16,833 nt of DNA from Oscillospiraceae bacterium (GTDB lineage Bacteria > Bacillota_A > Clostridia > Oscillospirales > CAG-272): positions 1 through 16,833 of the forward strand of contig SVUH01000030.1 in assembly GCA_015063335.1 (NCBI GenBank). The letters run 5' to 3'. Numbering within the stretch: the stretch's first letter is position 1; the number at the start of each line of letters is the position of its first letter. The notes beneath the pieces are model-generated. The model ran no database searches. It saw only the letters and a program-made list of their open reading frames with translations, and was not told where the DNA came from. A program made the translations under genes and the position numbers. Positions 8,860-16,464 of the stretch are shown piece by piece.

Positions 8860-9459
8860 TCAAACGTCGCGTCTTCCCGCGATCGCTCTGCCAAGCGTGA
8901 CCTCATCGGCATATTCAAGGTCCGAGCCAACGGGAATACCGTAAGCAAGTCGGGTAACCTTAACACCGAGGGGCTTTAAATATTTTGAGATATACATAGC
9001 CGTGACCTCGCCGTCCTGAGTGGGGTTCGTCGCAACTATAACCTCTTTTACGTCGTTCTCACCGACGCGTTCCATAAGCTCCTTTATCGTAAGCTTATCA
9101 GGCGTAATTCCATTTACGGGAGAGATAGCTCCGTGAAGCACGTGATATACTCCCTTATACTCTCTTACCTTTTCGATAGACATAAGCGCCTTAACGTCCT
9201 CGACGACGCATATTACGCTCGTGTCTCTCGAAAGATCGGAGCATACGTAACAAACGTCCTTATCCGTAAGATTGCCGCACACGGGGCATTTATGTATACT
9301 CGTCTTCGCGTCAATAATAGCATCGGCAAACGCACGTGCCGACTCCTCGTCAAGCTCAAGCACCGAAAAAGCCATTCGCATAGCCGACTTTCTTCCCACA
9401 CCCTTAAGGCGCGCAAATTGCTCGGCAAGCACCTGAAGTGATTCAATATAATCGGTCAT
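8860..9459 (-). CDS. recR: recombination mediator protein RecR
   Basis: RecR acts with RecO (and RecF) to load RecA onto SSB-coated single-stranded DNA during gap repair. The 199-residue length is standard. Features in order are a helix-hairpin-helix (LKGVGRKSAMRMAF, 18-31), a Cys4 zinc finger (Cys58, 61, 70, 73), a TOPRIM domain (about 80-175) with VVED and NPTQDGE, and the C-terminal LGRAIAGR. In most RecR proteins I know the TOPRIM stretch reads NPTVEGE, so Q-D here is a mild variant. The ATG lies 3 nt after the ebfC stop with only a weak ribosome site, which points to coupling with ebfC translation. The terminator at 8822-8850 closes the unit. Confidence 0.97.
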   Translation of the reverse strand: MTDYIESLQVLAEQFARLKGVGRKSAMRMAFSVLELDEESARAFADAIIDAKTSIHKCPVCGNLTDKDVCYVCSDLSRDTSVICVVEDVKALMSIEKVREYKGVYHVLHGAISPVNGITPDKLTIKELMERVGENDVKEVIVATNPTQDGEVTAMYISKYLKPLGVKVTRLAYGIPVGSDLEYADEVTLGRAIAGRRDV

Positions 9460-9462
9460 AGA

Positions 9463-9810
9463 TTAAAACATTCCGGGGAAGCCTACGCTACCCGTAATCT
9501 TTGACATTTCAGCGCTGTTGGTATCCTCGACTCTCTTTATAGCCTCGTTAACTGCCGCTACGAGAATATCGGAAAGGGTTTCAATATCGTCGGGATCGAC
9601 TATCTCGGGCTTTATATCGATAGAAAGGATCTCCTTTTTGCCGTTGATCTTGACTCCGACAACTCCGCCGCCTGCGGAGATATCGTATTCACGGTTATCA
9701 AGCTCCTCCTGAAGTGCCGCCATATCCTCCTGCATCTTCTGAGCCTGCTTTATCATTGCGTTCATGTTCTGGGGGCCGCCGCCCATTCCCTTCGGTATGT
9801 TTGCTCTCAT
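9463..9810 (-). CDS. ebfC: YbaB/EbfC family nucleoid-associated protein
   Basis: Members of this family are small dimeric DNA-binding proteins associated with the nucleoid and almost always encoded between dnaX and recR. The 115-residue protein shows the family layout: a flexible Gly/Met-rich start, a long amphipathic helix (MIKQAQKMQEDMAALQEEL), a GGGVVGVKINGKKEILSIDI beta region, and a C-terminal helix (DILVAAVNEAIKRVED) before the GSVGFPGMF tail. The ATG has an AGGAGA ribosome site and lies 15 nt after dnaX. Its exact cellular role is not settled even in model bacteria. Confidence 0.95.
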   Translation of the reverse strand: MRANIPKGMGGGPQNMNAMIKQAQKMQEDMAALQEELDNREYDISAGGGVVGVKINGKKEILSIDIKPEIVDPDDIETLSDILVAAVNEAIKRVEDTNSAEMSKITGSVGFPGMF

Positions 9811-9825
9811 TTATATTTCTCCTTT

Positions 9826-11391
9826 TTAAAAGTTCAAATCGTCCAATTCGGTGACGTCCTCGTCACCCTCGAGAATACCAAACTCTACGTCCATAGGTGA
9901 GATCTGACGTCCGAGTTCAATACACAGCGCCGAAACGATACCGTTCGCCGCCTCTGATTTTTCAACCATGGATTTTGCAAAGGTATTCGGAAATCTTACG
10001 TATATTCTTCCGTTGCCGTCAATAAACGCTCTTGCAAGCTTCAAAAAAGGCAATACCGAAAAATCTCCTGCCGCCGCCTTTTCGGCGATCTCGTTCCACG
10101 ACCGCAACACCTTCAAGGTGCTTTCGGCGGATACCGCTTCTTGCGGCTGAGTCTTGGGGCCTTCTTCCTTTGTATCTTCCTTTACGGACTCCGTAGGCTC
10201 TGCCACGATCGTCGCCCTAGGCGCTTCTGCGCTGAATATTACCCCCGAAGCCACCGCATTTTCAAGCTTTGAAATTCTTGAAAGGACGGCATCCATTGAG
10301 GTGTCAAGCATACTGTCGCTCATTTTAATAAGCGCCATTTCTGCTACGACTCTCTTTCCGCTTCCCGCCTTCTGCATAGCGATAAGCGTATCATCAAGCA
10401 CTCTGCAATGCCAAAGCAAGGTCTGCTTTGTAAAAAGCTCGCATGTTCTTTTAAGTTGCTCACTCTCGACCTCGGTAAGGTCAAGGTATTTGTCTGCGGA
10501 AGCGGTGGTTTTCATAACGAGCATATCTCTGTAATACGAGATAAGCTCCTGCCAGAACACCGTTATATCCTTTGACGAGCCTACAACCTCGTTGACCGAG
10601 GCGAATATAGCATCAAAGTTGCCCTTAGCTATTGCTCTTACCGTATTTTCAATATTTTGTCTCCCGCCCGAGCCAAGCGTTTCGTTAGCAGAAGAAACGG
10701 TAACCTTATTCTGCGTACCTGCGCACAGCTCAAGCAGGCTGATAGCGTCACGCATGCCGCCCTGCGCCATTTTCGCGATAATACGCAAAGCGTCCTTCTC
10801 GTACTCTATTCCTTCCTTTTCGGAAATATAGGAAAGCCTGTCCATAAGCACGGGCGTTGCTATTCTTCTGAAATCAAAGCGCTGACAGCGAGAAATTATG
10901 GTTGAGGGTAGCTTATTTAGCTCCGTAGTAGCAAGAATAAATACGACGTGCGACGGCGGCTCCTCAAGCGTCTTCAATAACGCGTTGAATGCGCTTCCGC
11001 TGAGCATGTGGACCTCGTCGACAATATACACTCTGTATTTGAGCGACGTGGGCATATAAACGACCTCGTCACGAATATCTCGGATATTGTCAACGCCGTT
11101 GTTAGACGCCGCATCCATCTCCAAGACGTCGGTGGTCGCTCCGCTGTCGATCGTTTTACAGGACGCGCACTCGTTACAAGGGCTTCCGTTTACGGGATTT
11201 TCACAGTTAAGAGCCTTTGCCAGGATCTTTGCGCAGGTGGTCTTTCCCGTACCGCGCGAGCCGCAAAACAGATATGCGTGCGAGAATTTATTATGCTCAG
11301 TTTCGTATTTAAGAATGGAGGTTATATGCTCCTGTCCGCATACGTCGTCAAAGGTCTGAGGACGCCATTTTCTGTATAAAGCCTGATGCAT
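9826..11391 (-). CDS. dnaX: DNA polymerase III subunit gamma/tau (clamp loader ATPase)
   Basis: DnaX is the AAA+ motor of the clamp loader that places the beta clamp on primed DNA. Numbered from ATG 11391 (521 residues), the N-terminus is the conserved MHQALYRKWRPQTFDDVCGQ. Walker A is GSRGTGKTT (44-52), the zinc-binding cysteines are 63, 72, 75 and 78, Walker B with VDEVH is at 124-128, and the SRC motif is at 167-169. A variable linker (about 380-425) precedes a C-terminal domain of the kind that contacts the polymerase. The reading frame stays open to 11526, but those extra 45 residues lie in SRP RNA and are not coding; AAAGGAGA sits just before ATG 11391. I saw no A6G slippery heptamer, so an E. 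coli-style gamma product is not suggested. Transcription may start at the SRP RNA promoter and read through. Confidence 0.96.
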   Translation of the reverse strand: MHQALYRKWRPQTFDDVCGQEHITSILKYETEHNKFSHAYLFCGSRGTGKTTCAKILAKALNCENPVNGSPCNECASCKTIDSGATTDVLEMDAASNNGVDNIRDIRDEVVYMPTSLKYRVYIVDEVHMLSGSAFNALLKTLEEPPSHVVFILATTELNKLPSTIISRCQRFDFRRIATPVLMDRLSYISEKEGIEYEKDALRIIAKMAQGGMRDAISLLELCAGTQNKVTVSSANETLGSGGRQNIENTVRAIAKGNFDAIFASVNEVVGSSKDITVFWQELISYYRDMLVMKTTASADKYLDLTEVESEQLKRTCELFTKQTLLWHCRVLDDTLIAMQKAGSGKRVVAEMALIKMSDSMLDTSMDAVLSRISKLENAVASGVIFSAEAPRATIVAEPTESVKEDTKEEGPKTQPQEAVSAESTLKVLRSWNEIAEKAAAGDFSVLPFLKLARAFIDGNGRIYVRFPNTFAKSMVEKSEAANGIVSALCIELGRQISPMDVEFGILEGDEDVTELDDLNF

Positions 11392-11428
11392 AAAATCTCC
11401 TTTCAAAAAATCAAACGATATTAAAAAA

Positions 11429-11726
11429 CAAGCTGTAAAATAAGACCATACACCTAAAAATCGAACGTCGCATAGGCGCGAGCTTCGTACCTCCTGCTCG
11501 GAGCAGGCATCCTCGCGGCACATCAAGTAAACCGCTTAATGCTGCTTGGTTCCCCACCTGACATGGTTCACAGCCCTTGATTGCGCAAGACCCACTCTTC
11601 AACGCAGCAGGCACGATTCAGACCGCTTTTGCTAAGTCCTCAAGAAAGGAATACACCCCTGCTGTAGCGGATTTCAGGTACAGGGCTCCGCTAATTCCCC
11701 GGCTTGTATGGCCTTATTTTACAGCC
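11429..11726 (-). ncRNA. ffs: signal recognition particle RNA, large (Alu-containing) Firmicutes type
   Basis: This RNA is the scaffold for Ffh in co-translational targeting of membrane proteins. On the minus strand the conserved blocks appear in the order of the Bacillus scRNA: AGCGGAGCCCTGTACCTGAA and ATCCGCT of the Alu domain, GGGTCTTGCGCAA, then the Ffh-binding domain GTGAACCATGTCAGGT with GCAGCATTAAG, then GATGTGCCGC. The apical loop keeps GGAA (11550-11553), but its two closing pairs are GG/CC where E. coli and B. subtilis have CC/GG, a compensated double change. The ends pair over 21 bp (11705-11725 with 11432-11452, one G-U), followed after 3 nt by six T (11423-11428), so the end helix probably also serves as terminator. 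Mature ends are estimates. It lies directly before dnaX, as in other Firmicutes. Confidence 0.97.
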
Positions 11727-11764
11727 TGTGATTTCGGAGCTTATCCAAAATCGACCACCAATAT

Positions 11765-11793
11765 ATTATAACAGATATTTTGCTTTTTTTCAA
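11765..11793 (-). promoter_or_regulatory. strong promoter of SRP RNA
   Basis: On the minus strand, TTGAAA (11788-11793) and perfect TATAAT (11765-11770) are 17 bp apart. The predicted start is near 11758, leaving about 33 nt of leader before the SRP end helix. That leader would have to be removed by processing, or the mature 5' end is longer than assumed. Confidence 0.9.
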
Positions 11794-11830
11794 GTATATT
11801 TACAAATTTTTGTTATTAATTTTTCGTAAA

Positions 11831-11881
11831 CAGGGGCCATTTAGTTAAGCGTTGTTGACAAGCCTTAACAAATAGCCCCTG
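11831..11881 (-). terminator. probable terminator after copA
   Basis: A long hairpin lies 15 nt after the copA stop: CAGGGGC (11831-11837) pairs with GCCCCTG (11875-11881), and pairing continues through ATTT and GTTAAG with one mismatch and a bulge. On the minus strand the stem is followed only by TTTACG, so the T tract is weak. The hairpin separates copA from the SRP RNA promoter. Confidence 0.6.
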
Positions 11882-11895
11882 ACTTTATTTTATTA

Positions 11896-14400
11896 TCAGT
11901 TTATTGCGGTAACGGTATATCCCGCATCTTCGATAGCCGACTTGAATGCCGCATCGCTCTGCTCACCCGTAAAGGTCACCTCTACCTTTTTGGATTCAAG
12001 GTCTATATTGACCTCGCTGACTCCATCAAGCGCCAAAATTGCGTTCTTTACGCGAGCCGCGCAATGCTGACACATCATTCCCTCAACCGTGATTATTCTT
12101 TTCATTTTCTTTTCTCTCTTTCGTCTTTGTTTTTTATTTGGATTATAAAGTCTTAATCTAAGTGCATTTGAAACGACGAAGACCGAGCTCATGCTCATCG
12201 CAAGCGCCGCAAGCATGGGGCTAAGCTTAAGTGAGAGCGGTATATATAAACCTCCCGCCGCTATCGGAATACCGATAACGTTATAGATAAATGCCCAAAA
12301 CAGATTTTGCTTTATATTGCGCACGGTTGCTCTGCCAAGCCGTATCGCGCTCGGCACGTCGCAAAGATCGCTTCTCATAAGGACTATATTTGCGGATTCA
12401 ATAGCAATATCCGTACCCGCGCCAATAGCAATTCCAACGTCAGCGCGCGCAAGAGCCGGTGCGTCGTTAACTCCGTCACCTACCATCGCGACGCACTTGC
12501 CCTCTGCCTTAAGCTCTCTTATCTGCTTTTCCTTATCTGCGGGATATACGTTGGATATTACCTTTTCTATACCGACCTCACGGGAGATCGCTCTCGCCGT
12601 TTTTTCGTTATCTCCCGTGAGCATAATAACGTCAATGCCCATTTCCCGAAGCTCGCTTACCGCATCCTTACTGCTTTTCTTTACCTTATCAGCCACGGCA
12701 ATTACACCGAAAGGATTTTGGTCGTAAGCAAAATATATGGGGGTTTTTCCCTCGTTTGCAAAGACTTCGCCCTTTGCGAAAAGCTCACTTGACGCAATGC
12801 CGCACTCGCGCATAAGTCTTTGGTTTCCCGCAACACAAGTCTTGCCGTTTACGGTTGCACGAATACCGCCGCCCGCTATTTGCTCGAACGACTCGACTCC
12901 GTACAATTCAACGCCCCTGCGTTTAGCTTCTTCAAGTATCGCCAAGGCAAGCGGATGCTCTGAAAGTCCCTCGGCAGAAGCGGCAATGCGCAAAAGCTCC
13001 GTATCATTATCTAATGAAACTATATTCGTAACTACCGGCTTGCCCTCGGTAACGGTTCCCGTTTTGTCAAGGACTACGGTGTCTATTTTCCTTGTAAGCT
13101 CAAGCGCTTCCGCGCTCTTGATCAAAATACCCTTTTCTGCTCCCTTTCCTGTGCCTACCATTATAGCCGCAGGTGTCGCAAGCCCCAAGGCGCACGGACA
13201 GGAAATTACAAGTACGGAAATGCCAATGGAGAGCGCAAACTCAAAGCCGTAACCCGCTATGAGCCACAAGGCGGCGGCAGTAACGGCTATACTCATTACC
13301 GCGGGAACGAAGATCGCGCTTATCTTATCGGCAAGCCTTGCGATAGGCGCCTTAGATGCGGTCGCCTCGTCCACAAGCCTTATTATCTCTGAGAGCGCGG
13401 TATCCTTGCCGATCTTCTCGGCACGCATTTTGAAATATCCCGCCTTGCTTACAGTTCCGCCTATAACCTTATTCCCAAGTTGCTTTTCCACAGGAACGCT
13501 CTCACCCGTAAGCGCAGACTCGTCCACAGACGCAAAGCCCTCTATTATCACACCGTCAACAGGTATTGATGCGCCCGCTTTAACTATAACGGTATCCCCT
13601 ATCACAACCTCGTCGGTAGGAACAGTCAGTTCCCTACCGTCGCGAAGAACGATAGCCGTCTTGGGTGTAAGGTCCATAAGCTTTGTAATCGCCTCGGACG
13701 TTTTTCGCTTTGCCCTTGCCTCCAAGGTCTTTCCAAGCGTGATAAGCGTTAGTATCATACCCGCCGACTCAAAGTACATGTCCATCATGAAGTTATGGGC
13801 AACATCGGTGTTTCCGTGACCGAGCGCAAATGCTATTTTATACGTTGCATAAATACCGTAAATTATAGCCGCACCCGAGCCGACGGCAATCAGCGAATCC
13901 ATATTAGGTGAACCGCGGAACAAATTCTTGATTCCAACCTTAAAATATCTGTATTCAGCTATTACGATTGGCAAAAGCAAGAGTATCTGCGTAAGGGCAA
14001 ATATCATTGCGTTTTCCACACCGAGGAATATGGGCGGAAGCGGCCAGCCCATCATATGCCCCATAGAAAGATAAAACAGCGGCAAAGCAAAAATGACGGA
14101 AACGATCAGTCGCTTTTTTAGCGACTTATATTCCGAGTCATAGGGGTTTGATTTTGAACCTTTTGTCGTGTCGTTTTTTATCTTTGCGCTTTTGAGAGAG
14201 GCGTCATATCCTGCTTTTCTCACGCTATCAACGATATCCTCGGGACGCACCTTGTTTTCATCATACATAAGAGTCATGCTATTTTTAAGGAGATTGACCG
14301 AAACGTCCGAAACACCTTCAACTGACGACACGCTTTTTTCAACTCTTGCGGCGCACGCAGAGCAAGTCATTCCGCTTATATCAAAATATTCTTTTTTCAG
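11896..14400 (-). CDS. copA: copper-exporting P1B-type ATPase with N- and C-terminal metal-binding domains
   Basis: CopA pumps Cu(I) out of the cytoplasm using ATP. Counting from the first ATG (14370), the N-terminal metal-binding site is GMTCSAC. Eight membrane helices are expected, with TGES (288-291), the metal-path CPC (391-393), phosphorylated Asp435 in DKTGT, HP (472-473), TGDN (585-588), GDGVND (631-636) and MSMSS (726-730). A second metal-binding domain, MKRIITVEGMMCQHC (from 756), ends the protein and looks like a fused CopZ chaperone. The frame continues above ATG 14370 as KKEYFDIS, the expected first strand of the N-terminal domain. The only plausible start there is CTG 14400, six nt after GGGGGG (14407-14412), so I use it (834 residues). 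No CsoR or CopY gene is in view. Confidence 0.93.
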   Translation of the reverse strand: MKKEYFDISGMTCSACAARVEKSVSSVEGVSDVSVNLLKNSMTLMYDENKVRPEDIVDSVRKAGYDASLKSAKIKNDTTKGSKSNPYDSEYKSLKKRLIVSVIFALPLFYLSMGHMMGWPLPPIFLGVENAMIFALTQILLLLPIVIAEYRYFKVGIKNLFRGSPNMDSLIAVGSGAAIIYGIYATYKIAFALGHGNTDVAHNFMMDMYFESAGMILTLITLGKTLEARAKRKTSEAITKLMDLTPKTAIVLRDGRELTVPTDEVVIGDTVIVKAGASIPVDGVIIEGFASVDESALTGESVPVEKQLGNKVIGGTVSKAGYFKMRAEKIGKDTALSEIIRLVDEATASKAPIARLADKISAIFVPAVMSIAVTAAALWLIAGYGFEFALSIGISVLVISCPCALGLATPAAIMVGTGKGAEKGILIKSAEALELTRKIDTVVLDKTGTVTEGKPVVTNIVSLDNDTELLRIAASAEGLSEHPLALAILEEAKRRGVELYGVESFEQIAGGGIRATVNGKTCVAGNQRLMRECGIASSELFAKGEVFANEGKTPIYFAYDQNPFGVIAVADKVKKSSKDAVSELREMGIDVIMLTGDNEKTARAISREVGIEKVISNVYPADKEKQIRELKAEGKCVAMVGDGVNDAPALARADVGIAIGAGTDIAIESANIVLMRSDLCDVPSAIRLGRATVRNIKQNLFWAFIYNVIGIPIAAGGLYIPLSLKLSPMLAALAMSMSSVFVVSNALRLRLYNPNKKQRRKREKKMKRIITVEGMMCQHCAARVKNAILALDGVSEVNIDLESKKVEVTFTGEQSDAAFKSAIEDAGYTVTAIN

Positions 14401-14420
14401 ACTTATCCCCCCTTTTGTTA

Positions 14421-14444
14421 TTGCGTTTACGGATAAAAACGCAA
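14421..14444 (-). promoter_or_regulatory. inverted repeat in the copA 5' leader, candidate operator or hairpin
   Basis: TTGCGTTT (14421-14428) and AAACGCAA (14437-14444) form 8-bp arms around an 8-nt spacer. The repeat lies between the predicted start of transcription and the GGGGGG ribosome site, ending 9 nt before it. It could be a repressor site or an RNA hairpin affecting translation. It does not match the CopY cop box (TACANNTGTA). Confidence 0.4.
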
Positions 14445-14460
14445 AAATATCAACATTAGT

Positions 14461-14489
14461 ATTTTACCACAAAATATTAAAAATGTCTA
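14461..14489 (-). promoter_or_regulatory. copA: promoter of copA
   Basis: On the minus strand, TAGACA (14484-14489) and TAAAAT (14461-14466), each five of six matches to consensus, are 17 bp apart. The predicted transcript has a leader of about 55 nt before CTG 14400. Confidence 0.72.
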
Positions 14490-14502
14490 TAATATTTTAA
14501 AA

Positions 14503-14548
14503 TAAAAGCAAACGGGACTTCGAATATTCGAAGTCCCGTTTGCTTTTA
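14503..14548 (-). terminator. rho-independent terminator of the DUF554-EIIC unit
   Basis: A perfect 46-nt palindrome (arms of 23 nt, core GCAAACGGGACTTCGAA) begins inside the stop codon of the EIIC-like gene. On the minus strand it ends in GCTTTTATTTTAAAA. The copA promoter lies just downstream. Confidence 0.93.
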
Positions 14549-15673
14549 TACGTCGATCTTCATATCTCCCGTCTTTATCCAGCCGAGCTTACGCATGATC
14601 TCGTTGAAGACAAAGGAAAGAATTGCGGGAAGAACTATGCATACAAGCACTATTCCAACCCATTTCATAACGCTGTTTTCGGTTGAGTCGATAACTCCGA
14701 TAGGACCTACGAGTCCGCACGTACCCATACCTGCGGCAACGCCCTTACATTTGAGCTTAAAGAGCATGGTGGAAAGAGGTCCCGTAAATGCCGCCGCAAG
14801 CGTCGGGGCAACCCAGATCACGGGCTTTTTAACAATATTGCCCATCTGGAGCATAGACGTTCCGAGTCCCTGCGAAACAATTCCGCCCCATCTGTTCTCA
14901 CGGAAGCTTATGACAGCAAAGCCGACCATCTGCGCACAGCAGCCTGCAACGCAAGCGCCGCCGGCAAGCAAAAAGCCTTCCTCGTTGCCGTTCATGACGG
15001 CAACCGCATAAGCCGACTCCGAGAAGATCATAGCGCAGATTGCGGCGCTCGATATCGGCAGAGTCAAAACGACACCCATTACCACCGACAGTATCACTCC
15101 CATAAGCAGAGGCTGTATCGTCGTTGACCACGAAATGAATATGCCGAGGTAGTACATAACGTAGGAAACTATCGGGCAAAGCAACCAGCTTGTCGCAAAG
15201 CCCACCAGCAAGGTAACTACGGGAGTAACCAAAATATCGACCTTTGTCTTTTTGGATACGAGCATACCGATCTCACTTGCAATAATAACGGCAAAGAATG
15301 CGCCCGCAGGGCCCGCCGTATAGAATATGTTTTCGCCGTCGCCCGCAGTTGCCGCCCATTTGATCAGCGCACCGCCGTCCTTGGCAATTATTGCTCCCAT
15401 GCCGTTTGACATAGCGCCGACAGCAGCGGCAGAAAACATAACGAGCGGGTGCGCACCGAGCTTATACGCGATTGCAACTCCTATCGCCATACCCGTAGCA
15501 CCCTTTGCAAAGGTTGCGATTACGTTTAAAAACTCAAGATTCGTGTAGCTGTAAATCGTTCCGAAAATAGTTCCGATAAGTAGTGACGCAAAAAGTCCGA
15601 GCGCCATAGCACCCATAGCATCAATAAAGTAGCGATTTAAATACTTTTTCACAGTGTTCTTAAAATTCGACAT
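14546..15673 (-). CDS. PTS EIIC-like membrane protein (PTS_EIIC_2 / PfoR type)
   Basis: The 375-residue protein is almost entirely hydrophobic, with about nine or ten membrane-spanning stretches starting at residue 18. Sequence blocks such as ATGMAIGVAIAYKLGAHPLV, GPAGAFFAVIIASEIGMLVSK and GMGTCGLVGPIGVI match what I know of the PTS_EIIC_2 family, which includes Clostridium perfringens PfoR, first reported as a regulator of perfringolysin. No EIIA or EIIB domain or gene is present, so sugar uptake by phosphotransfer cannot be assumed; the substrate is unknown. The ATG has an AAAGGAGC ribosome site and lies 17 nt after the DUF554 gene. Together the two form a transcript that ends at the palindrome 14503-14548. 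Family call is fairly sure, function is not. Confidence 0.85.
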   Translation of the reverse strand: MSNFKNTVKKYLNRYFIDAMGAMALGLFASLLIGTIFGTIYSYTNLEFLNVIATFAKGATGMAIGVAIAYKLGAHPLVMFSAAAVGAMSNGMGAIIAKDGGALIKWAATAGDGENIFYTAGPAGAFFAVIIASEIGMLVSKKTKVDILVTPVVTLLVGFATSWLLCPIVSYVMYYLGIFISWSTTIQPLLMGVILSVVMGVVLTLPISSAAICAMIFSESAYAVAVMNGNEEGFLLAGGACVAGCCAQMVGFAVISFRENRWGGIVSQGLGTSMLQMGNIVKKPVIWVAPTLAAAFTGPLSTMLFKLKCKGVAAGMGTCGLVGPIGVIDSTENSVMKWVGIVLVCIVLPAILSFVFNEIMRKLGWIKTGDMKIDV

Positions 15674-15690
15674 TTAGAAAGCTCCTTTTT

Positions 15691-16431
15691 TTATTTCCAT
15701 ATAAGCGGTATATATTGTATTGCCTCCCATATTACGGGGACCAGCAATGCAGGCAAAAGATTTCCGACCTTTATTTTTTTATGCCACAAAAGATTAAGTC
15801 CGACAGCAAATATCAGCACAGAGCCTACACCCGAAAGATTGGTTATGAGCGCGTCCGACATAAAGCCCGATATAAGCGCACCGAACACGGTAAAAAGTCC
15901 TTGATATACTCCCACTGCCACCGCCGAGAAAATAGCGCCTATGCCGTAGACAGATGCAAGCACCATTACTATAATTCCGTCAAGAATTGCCTTTATGTAA
16001 AGCGTGCTCGAATCTCCCGTAAGCGCCTCGTCGATCGGTCCGCAAATAGCCATGGCGCCAACACAGAACACAAGCGATGCCGTAACAAATCCGTCAACGA
16101 ACTTGTTGTCGTCCTTTGCCTTAACAATCCGTTTCAGCTTCTCACCAATTCCGTCAAGTCCCTTTTCAATATTTATCAGCTCGCCGACAAGTCCGCCAAG
16201 AACCAAGGAAATGACAATAAGCATGGTCGAGCCTGCGGAAATTTTTCCGTCCTCGCCAATCGTCAAAATCATTTCAAGCGCGCCCGCTCCTCCGATAAAC
16301 AGGACGGCGAGTCCGCATGCCTGCGTCATTATTTCGCGAAACCTCTCCTTGAGTCCGCCCTTAAACAAAAGTCCTAAAACGCCTCCGACGACAATCGCGG
16401 CAACGTTTACTATCGTTCCAAGTCCTATCAT
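15691..16431 (-). CDS. DUF554 family membrane protein (YdfK/YqgA type)
   Basis: The 246-residue protein has the DUF554 pattern: N-terminal GLGTIVNVAAIVVGGVLGLL, a Gly-rich second segment (GLAVLFIGGAGALEMIL), a charged central loop (about 92-112), then FVTASLVFCVGAMAICGPIDEALTGD and a hydrophobic C-terminal half. Six or seven membrane segments are likely. No transport substrate or reaction is established for the family as far as I know. The ATG has a GAGGT ribosome site and a promoter just upstream (16465-16493). It is the first gene of a pair with the EIIC-like gene, and divergent from the hydratase gene at the right edge. Confidence 0.92.
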   Translation of the reverse strand: MIGLGTIVNVAAIVVGGVLGLLFKGGLKERFREIMTQACGLAVLFIGGAGALEMILTIGEDGKISAGSTMLIVISLVLGGLVGELINIEKGLDGIGEKLKRIVKAKDDNKFVDGFVTASLVFCVGAMAICGPIDEALTGDSSTLYIKAILDGIIVMVLASVYGIGAIFSAVAVGVYQGLFTVFGALISGFMSDALITNLSGVGSVLIFAVGLNLLWHKKIKVGNLLPALLVPVIWEAIQYIPLIWK

Positions 16432-16464
16432 AATACCTCGTGTAAAATTATCTGTATATATGAT

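Noticed and set aside
9826..11391. Programmed frameshift in dnaX giving a short gamma subunit
   Set aside because: No A6G-type slippery heptamer with a following hairpin was seen on the coding strand.
11411..11771. Short frames on both strands in the SRP RNA region
   Set aside because: The region is explained by SRP RNA and its promoter; the encoded peptides have no family resemblance.
13259..13819. 186-codon plus-strand frame, and neighbouring frames, opposite copA
   Set aside because: They are the antisense of conserved P-type ATPase motifs and have low-complexity Ser/Ile/Thr composition typical of shadows.
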